A stretch of 64,000 bases of DNA, from the NCBI RefSeq assembly GCF_001458255.1, contig NZ_CYSB01000005.1, forward strand, positions 186,001-250,000. Direction: 5' to 3'. This document shows, piece after piece, positions 26,158-35,350 of the stretch (positions are counted from its first letter, which is position 1; every line of letters begins with the position of its first letter). Position numbers and translations under genes: made by a program. The stretch is from Thalassovita autumnalis (GTDB taxonomy: Bacteria > Pseudomonadota > Alphaproteobacteria > Rhodobacterales > Rhodobacteraceae). A model generated the notes under the pieces. It was not told the DNA's origin, ran no database searches, and worked only from the letters and a program-made list of their open reading frames with translations.

Positions 26158-26595
26158 TCAGCCCAACAGGCTGGCCATGCGACGCAGGGCCAGTTGATAG
26201 CCCTCTACCCCGAAACCGGCGATTACCCCGTCTGCGCGGGCTGAGATGTAGGAGTGGTGGCGGAACGCCTCACGTTTGTGGATGTTGGAGATATGCACCT
26301 CCAGCACCGGGCCATCAAACATGTTCAGCGCATCAAGGATGGCCACAGAGGTATGCGAATAGGCTGCCGGGTTGATGATGATCCCGGCCGAGGTTTCGCG
26401 GGCCTCCTGGATCATTTCCACCAGCGCACCTTCGTGGTTGGATTGCTGGAACTGAACGTCCAGCCCCAGTTCAGCCGCCTGCGCTGCGCAGTCCCGTTCC
26501 ACATCTGCCAGCGTGTCGCCGCCGTAAACCTCAGGCTGGCGGGTGCCCAGCAGGTTCAGGTTAGGGCCATTCAGGATCAGGATTAGTTTCGACAT
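26158..26595 (-). CDS. aroQ: type II 3-dehydroquinate dehydratase
   Basis: The 145-residue protein starts with [21 protein letters not shown] (containing the catalytic Tyr), and has [28 protein letters not shown] and [12 protein letters not shown]-type segments (here [18 protein letters not shown]), diagnostic of type II dehydroquinase. It dehydrates 3-dehydroquinate in the shikimate pathway or in quinate catabolism to protocatechuate. It is convergent with pobA with a 4-base gap; that aromatic context makes a catabolic role possible, although the usual biosynthetic role cannot be excluded. Confidence 0.94.
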   Translation of the reverse strand: MSKLILILNGPNLNLLGTRQPEVYGGDTLADVERDCAAQAAELGLDVQFQQSNHEGALVEMIQEARETSAGIIINPAAYSHTSVAILDALNMFDGPVLEVHISNIHKREAFRHHSYISARADGVIAGFGVEGYQLALRRMASLLG

Positions 26596-26700
26596 CGCGG
26601 TTTGCCTCAGTTGCGGTAGTGACGTTGTGTCAAAGCGCCCGGCCCATTGCAAGGTCGTGGCGGGCAGGTCACTCTCAACCTGCGGCAAGAGGGGGACACC

Positions 26701-27510
26701 ATGCAGACAGAGCAAACAGGGTTTCAGGGACAGGTTGCGGTGGTCACCGGTGGTGCCGCAGGCATTGGCGCTGCCTTGGCGCGCGAACTTGCTGAACGCG
26801 GGGCCACTGTGGTGGTCGCGGATCTGGACGGCGATGGGGCGCAGGCGCTGGCGCAACAGATCGGTGGCCGGGGTGTGGTGCTGGACGTGCGTGACGGGGC
26901 CGCGCTGACAGCCCTGATCGACGATGTAGAGGGGCGTGAAGGTCCGATTGATCTGTTCTGTTCCAACGCGGGGATCGCGACGGGGTTTGACCCGGAATTT
27001 GACAATGCAGGTGGCGCGTCTGATGCGGTTTGGCAGCAAGCGTGGGAGGTCAACGTGCTGGCCCATGTGCGGGCGGCGCGGGTGTTGATCCCGCGGATGA
27101 AGGCGCGCGGGCAGGGGCATTTCCTGCACACGATCTCGGCCGCGGGATTGCTGAGCCAGGTGGGCAGTGCGGTCTATTCCACCACCAAACATGCAGCTGT
27201 TGGGTTTGCCGAAAATCTGGCGATCACCCACCGCGATGATGGGATAAAGGTCTCCATCCTTTGCCCCCAGGGTGTGGATACCGCGATGCTGGCGGGGATT
27301 TCGCAGGGGCCGCAATCCAAAGACGGGGTGCTGAGCGCGGAATACGTGGCGCAGTTCACCCTTGATGCGGTCGCAGAGGGGCGGTTCCTGATCCTGCCGC
27401 ATCAGCAGGTTCTGGGTTATATGCAGAACAAAGCGCAGGATTATGAACGCTGGTTGGGCGGCATGGCAGGGCTGCAGCGCTATATGAAACGCGAAGGCTG
27501 GGAGGGTTAA
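26701..27510 (+). CDS. SDR family oxidoreductase
   Basis: The 269-residue short-chain dehydrogenase has the cofactor motif [16 protein letters not shown], the NAG motif SNAGIA, catalytic Ser in the HTISAAG region, and [10 protein letters not shown] as the YxxxK signature. A variable C-terminal region determines substrate, which is unknown. It is divergent from aroQ and convergent with modC. A purine-rich AAGAGGGGG stretch precedes the ATG. Confidence 0.87.
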   Translation: MQTEQTGFQGQVAVVTGGAAGIGAALARELAERGATVVVADLDGDGAQALAQQIGGRGVVLDVRDGAALTALIDDVEGREGPIDLFCSNAGIATGFDPEFDNAGGASDAVWQQAWEVNVLAHVRAARVLIPRMKARGQGHFLHTISAAGLLSQVGSAVYSTTKHAAVGFAENLAITHRDDGIKVSILCPQGVDTAMLAGISQGPQSKDGVLSAEYVAQFTLDAVAEGRFLILPHQQVLGYMQNKAQDYERWLGGMAGLQRYMKREGWEG

Positions 27511-27511
27511 T

Positions 27512-27528
27512 CCACGCCCTATGCGTGG
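27512..27528. terminator. short hairpin between convergent SDR and modC genes
   Basis: CCACGC (27512-27517) and GCGTGG (27523-27528) flank CCTAT and cover the modC stop codon. There is no T-run, so it is a weak bidirectional terminator or 3'-end stabiliser at best. Confidence 0.35.
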
Positions 27529-28637
27529 TCGGAACTTGCCTCGGTGCCCACATCAGCCCCAACATCGGCACGGGCGACGGATACGGATTTGATCACCGCA
27601 TAGCAGGAAAGGCCAGGCGCCAAACCCAATGCGTTAACCGACCGTTTGGTCACCCGGGCCAGAATGTGATCCGCCCCCGCTTTCAGTCGGACAAAGGCAC
27701 CCGGGCCACGGCCGGGGCGAATCTCGCTAACCTCACAGTCCAATATGTTCAGCGCTGAGATGCCGACGGGGCGGTCGCGGGACAGCATCACATCCTTGGC
27801 GCTTATCCGAACACGCAGCTGTTCGCCAAGGGCATTCGGGACCTTGGGCAGGAACAGCTTACCCCCACCCGCCGCCAGTTCACTCAGCCCGTCCATGTGA
27901 TGCGCGACCACCCGGCCGGTCAGCAAGGCGCCAGTGTCCCGCAGCCCGATGGCATGGGCCAGACTGGGATCGGCCAGAATATCCCCTGTTGGCCCGGCCT
28001 TGCGCAGTTGGCCACGTTCCATCACGGCAACCGTGGTGGCCAATCGGGCGATTTCGCTGATGGCATGACTGACATAGAGGATAGGCACCTGTGTTTCGTC
28101 GCGCAGGCGCTCCAGGTAGGGCAGGATTTCGGCCTTGCGGGGACCGTCCAGCGCCGCCAGCGGTTCGTCCATCAGCAACAGGCGCGGTTCACTCAGCAGG
28201 GCGCGGCCGATGGCGACGCGCTGTTTCTCACCGCCTGACAGATCCCCGGGGCGCCGGTTCAGCAGGGCACCAAGGCCAAGCATTTCGACCAGATGATCCT
28301 CTGCCTGTGAGGGGCCACGCAGCCCGGCGAACCAGCGGCCATATCGCAGGTTTTGCTGCACCGACAGATGGGGGAACAGCCGCCCCTCCTGAAAAACATA
28401 GCCGATGCGGCGTTTGTGGGGCGGCAACCTCAGGCCTGCCGAGGTGTCCAACAGGGCCGTGCCCGCAACGCTGATCCGGCCACGATCCGGCTGTAGCAGC
28501 CCCGCAACCGCATTGACCACCGTTGTTTTACCGGACCCCGAGGCGCCGAAAAGGGCGGTCACTCCAGCAGGGGCGTCAAAATCGACATCGAGTGTCAGCT
28601 CGGGAAACTGGTGATGCAGGTTGATCGAAATGCTCAT
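27519..28637 (-). CDS. modC: molybdate ABC transporter ATP-binding protein
   Basis: The 372-residue ATPase has Walker [11 protein letters not shown], signature [16 protein letters not shown], Walker [13 protein letters not shown], and a C-terminal TOBE/Mop-like domain ([14 protein letters not shown]...[16 protein letters not shown]) that binds oxyanion. It energises molybdate uptake. Its ATG overlaps the modB stop by 4 bases. Confidence 0.95.
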   Translation of the reverse strand: MSISINLHHQFPELTLDVDFDAPAGVTALFGASGSGKTTVVNAVAGLLQPDRGRISVAGTALLDTSAGLRLPPHKRRIGYVFQEGRLFPHLSVQQNLRYGRWFAGLRGPSQAEDHLVEMLGLGALLNRRPGDLSGGEKQRVAIGRALLSEPRLLLMDEPLAALDGPRKAEILPYLERLRDETQVPILYVSHAISEIARLATTVAVMERGQLRKAGPTGDILADPSLAHAIGLRDTGALLTGRVVAHHMDGLSELAAGGGKLFLPKVPNALGEQLRVRISAKDVMLSRDRPVGISALNILDCEVSEIRPGRGPGAFVRLKAGADHILARVTKRSVNALGLAPGLSCYAVIKSVSVARADVGADVGTEASSDHA

Positions 28638-29329
28638 CTGCCGGACACCCGTTTAGCGGCGCGGCGCGCCAGCGTCTCTGACAACAACAACGCGGTCATT
28701 GCGATGACCACCGAAATGACGACCAGCCTCAAGGCTGAGGCCTCACCGCCCGGCACCTGCAAGAAGGCGTAAATGGCCGAGGGCAGGGTCTGTGTTTCGC
28801 CGGGGATGTTCGACACAAAGGTGATTGTTGCACCAAACTCGCCCATCGCCTTGGCGAAACCCAAAAGCGTTCCGGCGATCACACCGGGCAGGATCAGCGG
28901 CAGTGTCACGGTGACAAAGACCCAAGCGCGGGAAGCGCCAAGCGTGCTGGCGGCCTCTTCCAGTTTTGGGTCCACTGCCTCAATCGCCAAGCGGATGGCG
29001 CGTACCATCAGCGGGAAGCCCATGATCCCCGCCGCCAGTGCAGCCCCCGTCCAGCGAAAGGCGAAGATCAGGCCAAAGGTTTCCTCGAGCCAGGCACCTG
29101 CCGGGGCACGGCGCCCAAAGGTCAACAGTAGCAAGTAACCGGTCACCACGGGCGGCAGGATCAGCGGCAGATGCACCAGCCCGTTCAGCAGCTGTTTACC
29201 CCAGAACTCCCGCCGGGCCAGCCACCAGGCCACGGCAATCGCCAGCGGCAGCGCCAGCAGAGTGGCCCAGAAGGCCACGCGCAGCGACAACGCAACGGCG
29301 GTCCATTCTTCGGGGCTGAGAAACTGCAT
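28634..29329 (-). CDS. modB: molybdate ABC transporter permease
   Basis: The 231-residue inner-membrane protein has about five transmembrane helices and the permease EAA loop EEAASTLGASRAWVFVTVTLPL. MQFLSPEEW is the expected ModB N-terminus; a GTG immediately before the ATG adds one residue. It sits 12 bases after modA and overlaps modC. Confidence 0.94.
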   Translation of the reverse strand: MQFLSPEEWTAVALSLRVAFWATLLALPLAIAVAWWLARREFWGKQLLNGLVHLPLILPPVVTGYLLLLTFGRRAPAGAWLEETFGLIFAFRWTGAALAAGIMGFPLMVRAIRLAIEAVDPKLEEAASTLGASRAWVFVTVTLPLILPGVIAGTLLGFAKAMGEFGATITFVSNIPGETQTLPSAIYAFLQVPGGEASALRLVVISVVIAMTALLLSETLARRAAKRVSGR

Positions 29330-29341
29330 CACGGGCTGGGC

Positions 29342-30097
29342 CTATTCGCTTGGGATGGTGAAACCGTGGCGCAGGAAAACCTCTTTGGCAATGGGGCTTT
29401 GCAGATGTTCCAGCAGATCCGCAGCGGCCTCTGATCGGCTGTCCACAGTCAGGGCGGCCGGGTAGAGGATCGCAGGGTGGCTGTCGCTGGGAAACCGTGC
29501 CAGTTGCTGCACACGCGGTTCCGCCAAAACATCGGAGTGATAGACAATGCCCAATGGGGCCTCCCCCAGTGCGACCAGCGCAAGGGCGGCACGCACATTG
29601 TCCGTCTGCGCCACCTGCAGTGCAATTTCTTGCCACAGGCCAAGTGTTTCCAGCGCGGCCTTGCCGTAGATCCCGGCAGGCACAGCGTTGATCAGCGCCA
29701 TGGCCATCCGACCGTCGCCAAGCCGTTCGATGATGCCCGGGCCAAGGTCCAGCGGCGCAGCGCCCGCCGGGCCGATCAGCGCCAGCGCGTTGCCAAGAAG
29801 ATCGACACGGCTGTCCTGTTGCAGCAGGCGCTGCCCATCCAGATGATCCATCCAGGCCTCATTGGCCAGAATGATCAGATCGGCAGGCGCGCCGGCCTCA
29901 ACCTGACGTGCCAGGGCTGAGGAACCTGCAAAGGAATAGCGCAGGCGATGGCCGGTGTTTTCTGCCCAGGTGTTGCCGACCTCTTCCAATGCGTTGCGCA
30001 GGCTGGCGGCGGCAAAAACCGTAATCTGCTCCGCCCACAGGGGGGCGGCGAAGAGGCTGAACATCAGCGCAAGGCAGAGGCGGTATCGGCGAAACAT
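29342..30097 (-). CDS. modA: periplasmic molybdate-binding protein
   Basis: The 251-residue protein has a Sec signal peptide ending LWA, followed by EQITVFAAASLRNALEEV, the ModA start, and YSFAGSSALARQVEAGAPADLI, whose serines bind the oxyanion. It captures molybdate for ModBC, which would supply xanthine dehydrogenase among others. The start at 30097 gives a normal signal peptide; an extension to 30169 does not. No ModE gene is present in the window. Confidence 0.93.
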   Translation of the reverse strand: MFRRYRLCLALMFSLFAAPLWAEQITVFAAASLRNALEEVGNTWAENTGHRLRYSFAGSSALARQVEAGAPADLIILANEAWMDHLDGQRLLQQDSRVDLLGNALALIGPAGAAPLDLGPGIIERLGDGRMAMALINAVPAGIYGKAALETLGLWQEIALQVAQTDNVRAALALVALGEAPLGIVYHSDVLAEPRVQQLARFPSDSHPAILYPAALTVDSRSEAAADLLEHLQSPIAKEVFLRHGFTIPSE

Positions 30098-30196
30098 GGG
30101 CGCAGTTTCTTGCGATATCAGGGGATTGGCAAGCCCGCGTCTGGCGAAGGACCACCCCGCCTCGATCATAAGCGGAGGGCAGAAGGGCTCACAGGG

Positions 30197-30541
30197 TCAG
30201 CTGTGGGCCGCCGGGCCACAGAACAGCCGGTAGAGCAGGGCGATCACCTCGCTGGTGTTCTCATCCGCCAGGGAATAGTAGATCGTCTTGCCTTCGCGCC
30301 GGGTGGAAACCAGCCCTTCTTCGCGCAGCCGTGCCAGCATCTGGCTGACCGCGGCCTGCCGGATTTCCAAGAGGTTTTCCAACTCCCCCACAGATTTTTC
30401 GCCTGCACCCAGATGGCACAGGATCATCAACCGCCCTTCATGGGCAAGTGTCTTGAGGTAGGCTGCAGCGGCCTGCGCATTGCCGGCCATTTCGGCGGCT
30501 GCGGGCGCAGGGGGCGTGGCAGAGGGGGGCTGGTAGGGCAT
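30197..30541 (-). CDS. ArsR family regulator, SqrR/BigR-like persulfide-sensor type
   Basis: The 114-residue winged-helix repressor has EIRQAAVSQMLARLREEGLVSTRREGKTIYYSL region as recognition helix and wing. Cys42 (MILCHL) and Cys108 (RLFCGPA) are 66 residues apart, exactly as Cys41 and Cys107 of the persulfide sensor SqrR. It has no CxC metal site. It is upstream of modA on the same strand with a 99-base gap. A start at 30592 would add 17 residues; neither start has a clear SD. Sulfide sensing is inferred from the cysteine spacing only. Confidence 0.8.
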   Translation of the reverse strand: MPYQPPSATPPAPAAAEMAGNAQAAAAYLKTLAHEGRLMILCHLGAGEKSVGELENLLEIRQAAVSQMLARLREEGLVSTRREGKTIYYSLADENTSEVIALLYRLFCGPAAHS

Positions 30542-30568
30542 CGGCGTGGGGTCCGGTTTCGATCTTAG

Positions 30569-30614
30569 ATATATTAGTATATGCGAATGCATAATGCGAT
30601 AGCGTTATCGCATT
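30569..30614 (-). promoter_or_regulatory. palindromes in the promoter of the ArsR-family gene
   Basis: ATATA-TTAG-TATAT (30569-30582) and AATGCGATA-gcgt-TATCGCATT (30593-30614, perfect 9-bp arms) lie just upstream of the regulator gene in an AT-rich patch. Such sites are typical of ArsR-family autorepression. Confidence 0.6.
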
Positions 30615-30708
30615 CCTTAAAATGTGGAGTTTGCAAGGCTTTGCAAGCATTACGATGCGCTAAGGTGTAATTAGTACGCATCTTTACAGGCACATGGGTG
30701 TTTCGGCC

Positions 30709-31818
30709 TCAGTCCCGGTCGGTTGTGGTGTCTGAGGTCATCATGATGACATTGCGCCGCGCTGCCCCGCTAAGAGTGTCTGCAATTGCCTCATTAATCT
30801 GGGTAAAGTCCCAGCGCCCCGAAATCAGTTCATCCAGTTTCAAACGGCCCTGTTTATAAAGGTCGACCAGCCAGGGAATATCGCGGCGGAGCACAACGTC
30901 ACCCATCTTTGATCCGATCAGGGACTGGCCGGCATAGGCCATTTGCAGCGGTGGGTAGCTGGCCGTTTCACCGGCGTGTGGCATCCCGACCATTACCACC
31001 TTGCCGCCATTGGCAAGGTAACGCGGCGCCTGATCGTAGACCGCGGCACTGCCAACGGTGACCAGAACGGCATCCGCGCCACGGCCCAGAATGCGCTGAA
31101 CGTGTTTCCAGGGTTTCATATGGGTGGCCAACACGCCATCGGTGGCGCCAAAATCCAATGCGGTTTCCAGTTTATCTTCGGACATATCGATGGCGATGAT
31201 CCGACGCGCGCCGGCGATACGGGCACCCTGGATCGCGTTCAGACCAACACCGCCGGCACCGATGACGACGACATCCTGACCAGCCGTCAAATTGGCCGCA
31301 TGCACCGCAGCCCCCACACCCGTGATGACACCACAGGCCAGAAGGGCCGCGATATCTTTCGGCAGGTCGGCGGGGACTTTGGCGATCTGGCTGTGATCAA
31401 CCACCACTCGTTCAGCAAAGGCGGCGGTGTCCATCGCCTGATAGACCGGTGTGCCGTCAGCCATGTGTAACGGGCTATTGGCGGCATCCACCGGGGTTTC
31501 GCAGATCGTCGGCTGGCCGCTGGCGCAACAGGGGCAATGGCCACAGGCGCGGATTAGGGTGACGACCACATCATCGCCCACCTCAAAACCCTGAACCCCG
31601 GCGCCGACTGCGGCGATACGGCCCGCGGCCTCATGACCAAAAACAGCTGGCAAGCTGCCGCCAAACCCACCCTGCCAGAAGGAAATATCGGAATGGCAGA
31701 CCGCCACCGCGTCGATGATCACCTCAACCTCACCAGCGAGTGGCGCGCGCAGGCCGACCGTTTCAATCGTGAGCGGTGCACCGTGTTCGTGGCAAAGGGC
31801 AGCTTGAATTTGGCGCAT
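30709..31818 (-). CDS. zinc-dependent alcohol dehydrogenase (MDR family)
   Basis: The 369-residue enzyme has catalytic zinc ligands in VCHSD and GHEAAGRI, a four-Cys structural zinc lobe ACGHCPCCASGQPTIC, and the NAD motif VVIGAGGVGLNAIQGA. It resembles class III-type alcohol dehydrogenases, but the lobe and substrate region do not identify the alcohol. GAGGA precedes the ATG at 31818. It is followed on the same strand by nothing within 110 bp and preceded by the MFS gene (22-base gap), so they may be one unit. Confidence 0.88.
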   Translation of the reverse strand: MRQIQAALCHEHGAPLTIETVGLRAPLAGEVEVIIDAVAVCHSDISFWQGGFGGSLPAVFGHEAAGRIAAVGAGVQGFEVGDDVVVTLIRACGHCPCCASGQPTICETPVDAANSPLHMADGTPVYQAMDTAAFAERVVVDHSQIAKVPADLPKDIAALLACGVITGVGAAVHAANLTAGQDVVVIGAGGVGLNAIQGARIAGARRIIAIDMSEDKLETALDFGATDGVLATHMKPWKHVQRILGRGADAVLVTVGSAAVYDQAPRYLANGGKVVMVGMPHAGETASYPPLQMAYAGQSLIGSKMGDVVLRRDIPWLVDLYKQGRLKLDELISGRWDFTQINEAIADTLSGAARRNVIMMTSDTTTDRD

Positions 31819-31840
31819 GAGTGATCCTCTTGTTTTTGCT

Positions 31841-33100
31841 TTATTCCGCACTCGTGGGTTCGTTATGTGCTGCAATGACTTTGGGCGTAGAACGCAGGAA
31901 TATGACCACTGCAATGCTCATGAACACCCCGGACAACAGGAAGGGCGCACCAGGCAGGTAGATCGCCCCACCGTCGGCCGTGGCCCAGGCAAAGATCTGG
32001 GTCAGCACCAATGGCCCGATGATCATCCCGATGGAGGTGATCGAGGACAAGACGCCTTGCAACTCGCCCTGACTGTCATCCGGCACGGTCTGAGAAACGA
32101 TGCCCTGCAGGGCAGGCAGGCCAACGTTGCCGATGGCGATAAACGGGGTCAGGATCAGGGTGATCAGCCCCGAGCTGATAAAGCCAAGCAATCCAAAGGT
32201 GGCCACCTCAATCAACAGGCCAAACATCACCGCGCCGCGTTGTCCGAGGCGCGCGATCACCGGCCCGACCAGAACGCCCTGCACAAAGGCCGCGCCGATC
32301 CCATAAAGCATCAGCGAGACGCCGATCATTCCGGGGGTCCAATTGAACCGCTCAGTCGCGAAATAGGCCCAGACCGCCGGGTAAACCACGGTTGCGATCT
32401 GATAGAGGAAATAGACGGCGCTCAGCGGGCGGATTGCGGGCAGTTGCGACAGGGTGGCAAAGGCCGACAGCGGGTTCACTCCTTTCAGGCGGAAGGCCCG
32501 GCGGGTCTTGTCGGTCACGGTTTCTGGCAGCACCATCCAGCCGAAAATCGCATTGGTAAAGGCCAGTGCCGCCGCCATGTAGAAAGGTGCGCGGGTGCCG
32601 AACTCAGCCATCAGGCCACCCAGACCCGGCCCCAGCACGAAGCCCAGGCCAAAGGCCGCCCCGATGAAGCCAAAGCGTTTGGCCTTTTCCTCGCCGCTGG
32701 AAATATCTGCCATATAGGCAAAGGCCGTAGAATGCGTGGCGGCGGTGATGCCACCGATGATCCGGCCTGCCAGCAGCAGCCAGACCGTGCCGGCCAGCGC
32801 CACAACGATATAGTCTGCTGCCATCACCAGAAGGGACACCAGCAGCACCGGCCGGCGGCCAAAGGCATCCGACAGGCGCCCGATCATCGGGGCAAACAGA
32901 AACTGCATCACAGCGAAAGAAGAGGACAGGATTCCGCCCCAAATCGCGGCTTGCCCCAACCCCCCGGCGGAGACTTCACGGATCAGATCAGGCATCACCG
33001 GCATGATCAGACCAATGCCCATGGCATCGATCATCACAGTGATCAGGATGAACAGGATCGGCAGACGATGTGAGGTCTCAGAGGGGGCGCGCGCGGACAT
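31841..33100 (-). CDS. TetA-like MFS drug/metabolite exporter
   Basis: The 419-residue, 12-helix transporter has the motif A loop GRLSDAFGRRPVLL after helix 2 and the motif C region FGLGFVLGPGLGGLMAEFG, both typical of drug:H+ antiporters and closest to the TetA(A/B/C) type. Many chromosomal roseobacter homologues do not give tetracycline resistance, so the substrate is unknown. It probably shares a transcript with the alcohol dehydrogenase gene. Confidence 0.85.
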   Translation of the reverse strand: MSARAPSETSHRLPILFILITVMIDAMGIGLIMPVMPDLIREVSAGGLGQAAIWGGILSSSFAVMQFLFAPMIGRLSDAFGRRPVLLVSLLVMAADYIVVALAGTVWLLLAGRIIGGITAATHSTAFAYMADISSGEEKAKRFGFIGAAFGLGFVLGPGLGGLMAEFGTRAPFYMAAALAFTNAIFGWMVLPETVTDKTRRAFRLKGVNPLSAFATLSQLPAIRPLSAVYFLYQIATVVYPAVWAYFATERFNWTPGMIGVSLMLYGIGAAFVQGVLVGPVIARLGQRGAVMFGLLIEVATFGLLGFISSGLITLILTPFIAIGNVGLPALQGIVSQTVPDDSQGELQGVLSSITSIGMIIGPLVLTQIFAWATADGGAIYLPGAPFLLSGVFMSIAVVIFLRSTPKVIAAHNEPTSAE

Positions 33101-33292
33101 GGACCTGCCTAGTGGGTGGGTGAAAAACTGAATGTGACCATGGGTGAGAACGGGGAAATTGCAACGCCACTCACCACTCTAGGGCGCGTTTGGTGGAATT
33201 TGGCTGACGTGGATCTTGGGGGGCTGCAGGACGCTGAAACAGGGCAGGGATCTGGCGCCGATGAAACGCCAGAGTAGACCAGTGAGAGGGGC

Positions 33293-34615
33293 TTAATCCG
33301 CAGCAGTTGCTGCAGCAAAGGCGCGGGCCTCCGCCGGGGCCTGACCCAATTGTTGCGCAGGATCAAAGATATCCGCGATCTCCAGATCCGGATAGGCTGC
33401 TGCGGTCGCCTCGGCCAGATGCGTTTGTCCCAGGGACTGACACAGGGCCTTTACCGCGGCCTGCGCCTCGGGGCGGGGCATGGTTTCGGCCAGTCTGAAC
33501 GATAGCGCTTCGGCGTGGATCAACCCTTGGCCCGCCGCCAGTGCCGCCGCCATAGCCTGCGGGTTTGGCTGCAGACCTGCGGCCAGCGCTTTGCCGTGTT
33601 CCAGCTGCGAGGCCAGCGCCAGACAGTATTGCGGCAGGGTCAGCCATTCGGTGAACCAAGCAGCGCCGTCGCGTTCCTGCCGGTGCAGCCCGGCACCCTG
33701 CAAAATCGCGTTGAGGCCGATGGCCTGCCGCGCCAGCGCAACCATGGCTGAGGGGGCAACGGGGTTTTGTTTCTGCGGCATGGTGGAGGAGGCACCAGAT
33801 GCCCCCAGTGTGACCTCACCAATCCCGGTCTGGGTCATCAGGATCAGATCCTCCCCCCATTTGCCGAGGGCCGCCGCCAGTCGGGCCATCCAGCCACAAA
33901 GGGCCAGCACACCGCTGCGATCTGCGTGCCAGGTGCGACCGGGATCTTGCAGGTTCAGCGCCTTGGCCAATTCGGCGCGCACCTCAGGTGCGTTCGGGCC
34001 CAATGCACCGGCGGTTCCCGCGGCGCCGGACAGCGACACAAACAGCACTTGTTTGCGCAGTTCAGGCAGTTCGTTGCGCAGAGTCAGCAGCGGTTGCCCC
34101 CAAGCGGCCGCTACAGCGCCAAAGCTGGTGGGCGTGGCGTGCTGACCATAGGTCCGCGCCGCCATCGGCAGATCTGCGTGGGTTTCGGCCAGCCGGCCCA
34201 GGTCGGTCAGAATAGCGCTCAGCGCCTTGTCCATATGGGTGATGAACTGGCGCAGGCGCAGCATTTGTGCGGTTTCCGAGATGTCCTGCGATGTGGCACC
34301 GAAATGCACATATTGCGCGTGTTCCGGGGCCTCCATCAGTTTGCGAAAGGCGGCGACAAGACCGGGCACCGGCACGCCGTTCTGACCTGTCGCAGCTGCC
34401 AGACCACCGGGATCGACCTGCAGTTCCATCGCGGAGCGGTGGATAAACGCAGCGCTTTCTTCGGGGATGATCCCCATCTGCCCCTGCACCTTGGCCAGCG
34501 CCCCTTCGACTAGCAGCATCGCGCGCACCTCAGCGGTGTCGGTGAACAGCTTGCCCACCTCACCCACAGGGAACAGACGATTGTAGAGCTCAGAACCAAA
34601 GACGGAGGCGGCCAT
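33293..34615 (-). CDS. pcaB: 3-carboxy-cis,cis-muconate cycloisomerase
   Basis: The 440-residue member of the fumarase/aspartase superfamily shows FGATSQDISETAQ, YGQHATPTSFG and the signature GASSTMPQKQNPVAPS. It turns 3-carboxymuconate into 4-carboxymuconolactone in the protocatechuate branch of the beta-ketoadipate pathway. It is the last gene of the pca operon, separated by 9 bases from an extra alpha/beta hydrolase gene. Confidence 0.94.
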   Translation of the reverse strand: MAASVFGSELYNRLFPVGEVGKLFTDTAEVRAMLLVEGALAKVQGQMGIIPEESAAFIHRSAMELQVDPGGLAAATGQNGVPVPGLVAAFRKLMEAPEHAQYVHFGATSQDISETAQMLRLRQFITHMDKALSAILTDLGRLAETHADLPMAARTYGQHATPTSFGAVAAAWGQPLLTLRNELPELRKQVLFVSLSGAAGTAGALGPNAPEVRAELAKALNLQDPGRTWHADRSGVLALCGWMARLAAALGKWGEDLILMTQTGIGEVTLGASGASSTMPQKQNPVAPSAMVALARQAIGLNAILQGAGLHRQERDGAAWFTEWLTLPQYCLALASQLEHGKALAAGLQPNPQAMAAALAAGQGLIHAEALSFRLAETMPRPEAQAAVKALCQSLGQTHLAEATAAAYPDLEIADIFDPAQQLGQAPAEARAFAAATAAD

Positions 34616-34624
34616 GGGAAACCC

Positions 34625-35350
34625 TTATGTTGTGTCGCGCGCGATCGTATCCAGATGCCCGGCCAGACCCTTTGGGTCGGCGAAGAAGGGCGAATGCCCG
34701 CAGTCCATAGAGAAGACCCGCGCGCTTGGCCAGTCCTGGGACATGGTGACCTGATAGGCCGGGGGGATGGTGCCATCCTGCATACAGCGGATGTAGCTGC
34801 GCGGGATCGCCTCATATCGTGCGGTTGTCGCAACCGGCTGGGTCGAAGGCTCGCGGGCCTGAATGGTCAGGTTGGCACGGGCAAACTCCAGGGTTTCGGG
34901 GGAGCAGTCATGGTAGAACAGCCGTTCAAGGTCCCCATCCCCAACGGTCCAGCCCAGCCCATCCTCGGTCAGTTGGATTGCGTCCATCAAGGGCTGCTCA
35001 GGTGCCTCGCGGCGGCGATCGTTGAGCGAGAAACCCGGTTTCGGCACATAGGCACAGAGGTAGACGAGGTGGCTGACAAACTCGGGGCACTGTTCCGCCG
35101 CAAGGGATATTGGATAGCCGCCCATGGAGTGGCCGACCAGAATGACCTTTTCACCGGCCGCCTGCAGTTCTTCCACGATCCGGGCGCCATAGCTGGCCAG
35201 TGTCGCCTCTTGATAGGGCGTCGTGTCTGCGCCGTGGCTGGGCAGGTCGATGGCGTGGGCCGTGTGGCCTTGTGCCTCAAGCGCTGGGATCAGATCGCGC
35301 CAGCACCATGCGCCATGGGCGGAGCCATGGATCAACAAAAATCGCGCCAT
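34625..35350 (-). CDS. alpha/beta hydrolase embedded in the pca operon (methylesterase/hydroxynitrile-lyase-like)
   Basis: The 241-residue protein starts ARFLLIHGSAHGAWCWRDLIPALEAQGH, has nucleophile GHSMGG near residue 76 and a C-terminal CGHSPFF with the catalytic His. This layout is that of plant-type methylesterases, hydroxynitrile lyases and bacterial relatives. Its ATG overlaps the pcaG stop by one base, so it is translated with the pca genes. It is not part of the standard pathway. An esterase releasing an aromatic acid such as 4-hydroxybenzoate or protocatechuate would fit, but this is inference. Confidence 0.85.
   Translation of the reverse strand: MARFLLIHGSAHGAWCWRDLIPALEAQGHTAHAIDLPSHGADTTPYQEATLASYGARIVEELQAAGEKVILVGHSMGGYPISLAAEQCPEFVSHLVYLCAYVPKPGFSLNDRRREAPEQPLMDAIQLTEDGLGWTVGDGDLERLFYHDCSPETLEFARANLTIQAREPSTQPVATTARYEAIPRSYIRCMQDGTIPPAYQVTMSQDWPSARVFSMDCGHSPFFADPKGLAGHLDTIARDTT

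Noticed and set aside
26596-27402. Upstream in-frame extension of aroQ
   Set aside because: The canonical AroQ N-terminus begins at 26595. The extension is opposite the SDR gene and has no homology feature.
31817-33073. 418-codon open frame antisense to the TetA-like gene
   Set aside because: Rich in His, Gln, Arg and Gly with no domain, and lies wholly opposite a well-recognised MFS gene. It is a GC-bias shadow.
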